From Nectonema munidae (lineage: Eukaryota > Nematomorpha > Nectonematoida > Nectonematidae), in NCBI GenBank assembly GCA_030549495.1, contig JAUIRK010000292.1:434001-498000 (forward strand): a stretch of DNA of 64,000 nucleotides, given 5' to 3'. The translations under genes and the position numbers were made by a program. Shown here piece by piece: positions 59,301 through 64,000 of this stretch. Under the pieces are notes generated by a model that did no database searches, was not told the origin of the DNA, and worked only from the letters and a program-made list of their open reading frames with translations. How positions within the stretch are numbered: the first letter of the stretch is position 1; every line of letters begins with the position of its first letter.

Positions 59301-62300
59301 TTCATCTATGTCTCAAATCAAATGAAAAAGAGAATTTATCACAGTCATGCACTACAAAAACAAATCATTTAAAAGGATGAAGGAAGAGACTTAATGAAAG
59401 CGAAAAGCATGCCTATATTTATATCCTTTGTGCTTTAAAATATTTTAGGGTAGTTAAAAAAAATTTTGGACCCTCCTTGTTTAAAATTTCTGGCTACGCC
59501 ACTGTGTGAAGGTTTGATGCATTTTCAGTGATATGTCCCTTAGAATTTTATCGTGTTACATATCACTATACAAAATCAATAATGAGAAAGTATATAATAA
59601 CAATTACCAGCTATTTTTATCATTTTTCAAAATAATGTTGGAAGGTTTTATGTTCTAAAAAAATAAAAGTTATATTTGCAAAAATGCGTGTTTGAACCTA
59701 ATGGTTCCTTGGAGTCTTTTCATTGAGAAGGGGCATTGCACCGCTTAGGCAGAACTATGAGCACGGAAGGTTTGCTGGAATAGAATAGAATAGAAGGGGA
59801 GAGAGTTCTCATTCATAATAACTTATGAATATCCTCTTTCTTCCATCTTACAAATCTCTTTCTATTTTAAAAGGAAATATAAATCTTTACGAATCTAGAA
59901 ATGCATCTACAACGGAGACGTAGCCAAGTGAGGCCTGAGAGGCCGAACGCGTGGCGCACTCTGTGAAATAATATTTTTTATAGGTATGTGCTTTAGAATA
60001 TTTTTGGTCACCCATTAAAAACTTTTTGTTTCCCTGCCACTTCTTGGTTCAAATTCCTGGTTAGGTTAATGATGGAACTATGATCAAGGAAATTTAGTAC
60101 TGGAACGAACTCAAGATCTGGTGATATCAAAGTCAATAATTTATACCAGTGCTCGCCAATCATTTAAACCTCACCTACCACTAAACTTATAATTACAATT
60201 CCTGTGGATAACAAAATAAAAAAAACTTCTGTATATTTTAAAAAATATGGATTTTACATGTATCTTTGTTTAGACATACATTGAAGGGCATATTTAAATG
60301 TTTAAAGAAAAAATCGTATAAAATTTTTATTTATAAAAAAATGCTAATGGATTTTATGGTTTTCCACGGACCACTTATTTTTTTCCATAGACCATATGTT
60401 GTCTGCGGATCTGTGGTTTGCGTCCTATGATCTTAGAGAACCTTTCTCACGCTCGCATGAATTAAAAAAATTATAACACTAAAATTTATTTGTCCACATG
60501 GAATCCTTTCTTACTCCTGCGCTTTACAAAGGCTAGCTACCCAACTTAAAAGTTGAAAGGAGAAGGCATAACAAATGAAGTATACGTCTACTCTAGATCA
60601 AGGATTGCCAAGGTGCCACTATAGACGGCATACGGATGTATGATACTTTTTATGGGGTCAATATGGTTATTAGGTTCGAAAGAGGGTTGATAATAAATAT
60701 ATAAAATGAGATATAAATATGATTTTTCAAATTTTAATTTCAACAGTGGAGAGAATATCCTGTAATATTTGTTTAGAGTATTCAATTTTATTAAATCATA
60801 TCTGGGGGTGGATTAGAATTAGAAATTCTCTGGAGTCAATAGTCTAAAAAGTTGGGGACCCCTCGTCTGAATCTAGTAGTGCTAGTCTCTAACTGCCAAT
60901 AATCATGTGAGATAGGGCAAAGTCAAAATGGGTGCACATTAAAGTGTCCTAAACATGATAAAAAAATCTTTTTGACACTAATTGATTTTTTTACAACTGA
61001 AATTTAAGCATTTTTGCATTAGATCTAGATTATTTGATGAATTTAAACTTTATTGACTTTTTAAATTTATTTGTTTAAATAAATTTTATTAAAATCCAAG
61101 CTGAAAGCTCATACATTTCGCTCATTTATAAATAAATTTCGAGAAGCGACAAGTTGTTTAGAATGTTTTATTTTACTTTCAAATTTTTATATACATTATT
61201 TGCAATTAAGAACATTGAGTGTCAAAAGAGGATATATTTCTTCTTTTTTTGGACACTCAAATACATCTCAATGTACTTATCATATTTTTCTTCGATGCAT
61301 TCAGAAATAATGCGAATAACGTAGATTTGAACCGAAACTTCCCTGACTACATAGTGTCACGCAAAACTATCATCCAACCTGAGACCAGAGCTGTGATGAA
61401 CTGGATCAAAAAAGTCAGTATCGTGTTGGCTGTCAATTTTCATGGAGGTGCCCTTGTCATGAATTATCCATACGACACCAATCCAAAAGGTTTTTGCCCT
61501 CACACTAAATCAAAGTGTATTTTTATAAGAGACCCCATTTAACTAATTTCAGAAATCAAAGCCTACTCCCGTTCTGATGATGATGACATTTATCGCTTCC
61601 TCTCTAAAACGTACACGCGAAATAATCCAAGCATGATAACCAAAGGAAAACTGTGCAATGATCAACACTTTCAACATGGAATCAGTATGTCTACTCGCAT
61701 AGCCCTTGTCTTCATGACAATATTTCTGAATAGTTATAGCATTATCTCATATTTTGTTGATAAAATCACATTTTATCAAAGTTGAGTAAACAGATTAAAA
61801 ACTTGAATCAAATCGAATTAGCAAAATCAGGAAAGTTAAAAGTTATTTGTAAAGGAATAAACGATTTCTATCATGATTTATTTTCTTTTTTCAAAAAATA
61901 AAAATATGTTTATCCAAAAATCAAAATATTACAAGATTTTTCAGAATTAAAAATGAATAAAATTTTTGAAAAAATTAAAATGTGAAGCAAATTTTTCTTG
62001 ATAAAAATGTCCGTGGCCAGACATTTGGTGGACACACTTTTGACCAACAGCTGCATCAGTATCGATGCAAGCAACCAACAATGTTGGCCTTGTTCTGGCA
62101 TGACTGTCTCAGATTGTTTTAGCTGAGATTCAGTTACCCAATTGAAAAAATTTTATTAAAATAATTCTTTTAACATGTCCAATATTTTATTTTAATTAAA
62201 AATATGGAAGATAAAATACAAACATTTTAATGATTCTTAACTTTCAAAATATCGAAATTGTTGCGTGTTCAAAGAAAAGTGAAACTGCAAGACAAAAAGA

Positions 62301-64000
62301 GTCTAATTTTTTAGATTTATAATTTACTTAATCTTTTAAACGTTTTTTTATCGGGATCTTATAAAAACCGTTACATGTTTTAGAAACAAATTCTCATTTT
62401 TAGTGGTAGGTGTGAAGATAAATTTAGTCAGTTCTAGAGCTTGAATAAGAAAAATCTGAACTAATCTTGCTAAGTGTCATTATAAATTTATTATGTTTTA
62501 TATATTATTCATATAGATATAAGGTATCACGTATTTGGTTTATTTACCTGACTAAACTATTTAAAACTATTATAATTATAACCAATTTGATCAACTAATG
62601 CCCTGAATCTTCCAAAGTTCATTTTTAGTTGAACTATAAAGTAATGATCTCTATAATTGCGTGATTACTTTTCCCGCAAAATCTCGACAGTTCTGGTTTC
62701 CTAATGTTTGGTTTGCAGATGTTTTCACCAGGAACCGTTCGAAGTTTCTCTTAGCATTCTTTGAGAATATATGCAGATCAAGAGTTATTACGCTCTTTAT
62801 TATTACCAGCATTTTCTGATCTATAAATAATAAATTCAAAAATTCAATCAAAACATACCATATATATAGTTGGATATCATGAAAACCTAAAATATTTCAT
62901 CGCAATACTGTATTATGCAAGTTTCACTTTTGGCCCAAAAATTAGAATAGAATAGTTATATTTTAAATCATTGACAATAACAACAATGTTTCAATCAAGC
63001 TACTTTGGAGGAAAAAAAATTTAACTGCATATATTCTTTGATATTAGGCATTTTGATCTTTGTGATAAGCAACAAGATTATTTTTCATTTTCATTTCGTT
63101 CTTTTGAGTGATGTAAATAACAGCTTCAGTAAATTTTTAATGAAATAAAAGTTCATTTTTCACACATGAATTAAAAATCTGCCAGCTAAAGATTTTTCTG
63201 CCAAAAAAGTTTGTGAAAGCAATTTAAGCTTGAAACTCCTGTTCTATAGAGTGTGAGTAAAATTTCTATTTTTTTAGATTGAACAATATTGTAGATCATT
63301 TTTTGAAGTTAGGGGCTGTTTTCAGGGTTAAGCGCGATGGAAAGTCCAGGTAGATTCTAGATTCAGTATTTCGTGCGAGGCCATGCTATACGTAAGGATG
63401 GGTGCGATCGTCACAAACAAATCTCAACTTAACTTAACCATTTTTTGGCTGTGGAAAGACTGGCTTTGATTCACTTGTTTAGGCTGCTAAACTTTATTTT
63501 TTATGCACACAGCTTTTCTCATTGAAAGTATCGATGACAAGTAAACTCAGACATTATTAATGTCTTTGTCCACTATAATATTTTGTATTTAGTAAATAAT
63601 ATATGATGCAATAAGCTTCATTTAAATTTTAAAGTGTCATAAATAATACATTATGATATCTCTGAAAGTGTTTTTTGCGACTGATCCCCGTGTCTTTTTA
63701 AGAATAAAAAAATTACTTGGCGCATATGAGAAATGGGTGATATAATATTAACCCATTTACGACCAATGTTCCTATTTTGGAACATAAGTAATTTCATATT
63801 CGTCTGCTTTTTTCAATGACTTTGAATATAAATCGTCTGCGTTTTTTTTAGATATCGTCTGCTTTGCTTGGTCTTAAATGGGTTAATGTACTGATTTACA
63901 AAGCTTTCTTAGTTTTTGATACTTTTTTTGGAGTTTAAATTGAAAATTTAATCGTGCCTTTTATATTTTAAGCTAACGGAGCAGCTTGGTACCCAGTAAC
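56321..64000 (+). CDS. Zinc metallocarboxypeptidase, M14B family (CPD/CPE/CPM-like), partial at right edge
   Basis: Removes C-terminal basic residues from peptides in the secretory pathway or outside the cell. Exons: 56321-56513, 57701-57801, 58330-58517, 61305-61489, 61553-61684 and 63973 to past the edge; all introns are GT-AG and every junction keeps phase. Residues 1-19 ([19 protein letters not shown]) look like a signal peptide. Family motifs: [26 protein letters not shown] (zinc ligands His and Glu, about residues 95-98), [20 protein letters not shown] (substrate-binding Arg about 171), [17 protein letters not shown] (third zinc ligand His about 207), and NGAAWYPV at the edge. The catalytic Glu and any later domains lie outside the window, so CPD, CPE, CPM and CPN cannot be told apart. 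The ATG at 56321 may follow an upstream non-coding exon. Introns 2, 3 and 5 hold transposon pieces; intron 4 is only 63 bases. Confidence 0.92.
57940..58260 (-). pseudogene. LINE 3' coding fragment in carboxypeptidase intron 2
   Basis: Minus-strand pieces read [14 protein letters not shown] and [20 protein letters not shown] across frames. This is the C-terminal end of RTE-like or related non-LTR ORF2 proteins (usual: W-x-GH-x-x-R and GRPK-x-x-W-x-x-x-V-x-x-D). Only the last 100 or so codons remain and the frame is broken. Different family from the two large LINEs in the window. Confidence 0.65.
59470..59504. mobile_element. hAT-type terminus
   Basis: The reverse complement from 59504 begins CAGTGGCGTAGCCAGAAAT, the same end family as the MITE at 990-1200. 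No opposite end was found. Confidence 0.5.
59700..59790 (-). mobile_element. Diverged tRNA-SINE fragment, copy 3
   Basis: TTTTCATTGAGAAGGGGCAT and GCACCGCTTAGGCAGAACTA match TTTTCATCGAGAAGGCACAA and GCGCCGCTTGTATCGAACTA of copy 2, in the same orientation. The tRNA-like head is missing. Confidence 0.65.
61685..63330. other. Carboxypeptidase intron 5, left part; nothing recognised
   Basis: AT-rich. The short minus-strand frames at 61910-62101 and 62651-62851 have no recognisable family. Confidence 0.5.
63331..63439 (+). mobile_element. 5'-truncated Jockey-LINE tail
   Basis: ATGGAAAGTCCAGGTAGA and AAGGATGGGTGCGA match, in opposite orientation, the last 95 bases of the Jockey-type LINE at 29573-29666. 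It ends in CTTAACTTAACC, like the TTAA-type tail there. Divergence of the middle suggests an older insertion. It lies in carboxypeptidase intron 5. Confidence 0.8.
63748..63886. mobile_element. piggyBac-type MITE, copy 2
   Basis: TTAA at 63748-63751 and 63883-63886. Ends CCCATTTACGACCAA and, in reverse complement, CCCATTTAAGACCAA (14 of 15). The 131-bp interior contains repeated ATCGTCTGC motifs and the palindrome TGTTCCTATTTTGGAACA. It is 86 bases before carboxypeptidase exon 6. Confidence 0.88.

Larger units (their letters stand above)
58518..61304. other. Carboxypeptidase intron 3 (2.8 kb)
   Basis: Contains a hAT-type end at 59470-59504, a SINE fragment at 59700-59790, GAATA units at 59778-59797, and at 60840-60868 an AGTTGGGGACCCCT segment like some hAT ends. 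No nested gene is seen. Confidence 0.7.

Noticed and set aside
60147-60870. Possible hAT MITE (CAGTGCTCGCCAATC to a GGGGACCCCT end)
   Set aside because: The two ends do not match in inverted orientation and no target duplication was found.

Overview
The window is about 70% A+T (by eye) and is eukaryotic: genes have GT-AG introns, there are tRNA-derived SINEs, non-LTR retrotransposons and several superfamilies of animal DNA transposon. Gene structure and repeat types suggest an invertebrate, probably an arthropod (a copepod such as a sea louse would fit), but this is inference. No virus-like or LTR element was recognised.

Only two host genes are clear. ANAPC4, a subunit of the anaphase-promoting complex, is one uninterrupted 783-codon reading frame at 12745-15096 (+). 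A secreted zinc metallocarboxypeptidase of family M14B begins at 56321 (+), has five complete exons in the window and starts its sixth 28 bases before the right edge; every splice junction keeps frame. A 70-codon frame at 51725 is a weak hypothetical.

Almost everything else is mobile DNA. 0.9-10.6 kb: a hAT MITE, remnants of several hAT transposases and a dead piggyBac. 11.2 kb: a tRNA-SINE. 15.4-16.0 kb: a pogo/Tigger remnant. 16.3-24.2 kb: a two-gene element (Tnp2/EnSpm-like transposase plus a linked PB1-like/SAMD3-like accessory gene), with a SINE in the transposase and a nearly intact piggyBac (TTAA duplications, TIRs, one intron) at the end of the accessory gene. 25.1-26.0 kb: a non-autonomous element rich in TCGTTA motifs. 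27.3-34.6 kb: a decayed CR1-type LINE (+), then a nearly full-length Jockey-type LINE (-). 34.9-39.05 kb: a hAT element holding a 3.0-kb foldback element that itself holds a second inverted-repeat element, the outer and inner levels marked by 8-bp target duplications. 40.0-42.1 kb: a second CACTG-ended element carrying the same accessory gene. 44.3-50.0 kb: a transposase of a family I cannot name. 52.4-54.4 kb: a decayed piggyBac. The carboxypeptidase introns hold a LINE fragment, a SINE fragment, a hAT end, a Jockey LINE tail and a piggyBac MITE.

The most interesting signal is that two separate CACTG-ended elements carry homologous copies of one accessory gene, which argues that it is a working part of the transposon (perhaps like TnpA of plant En/Spm). 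The three-level nest at 34.9-39.05 kb is second.
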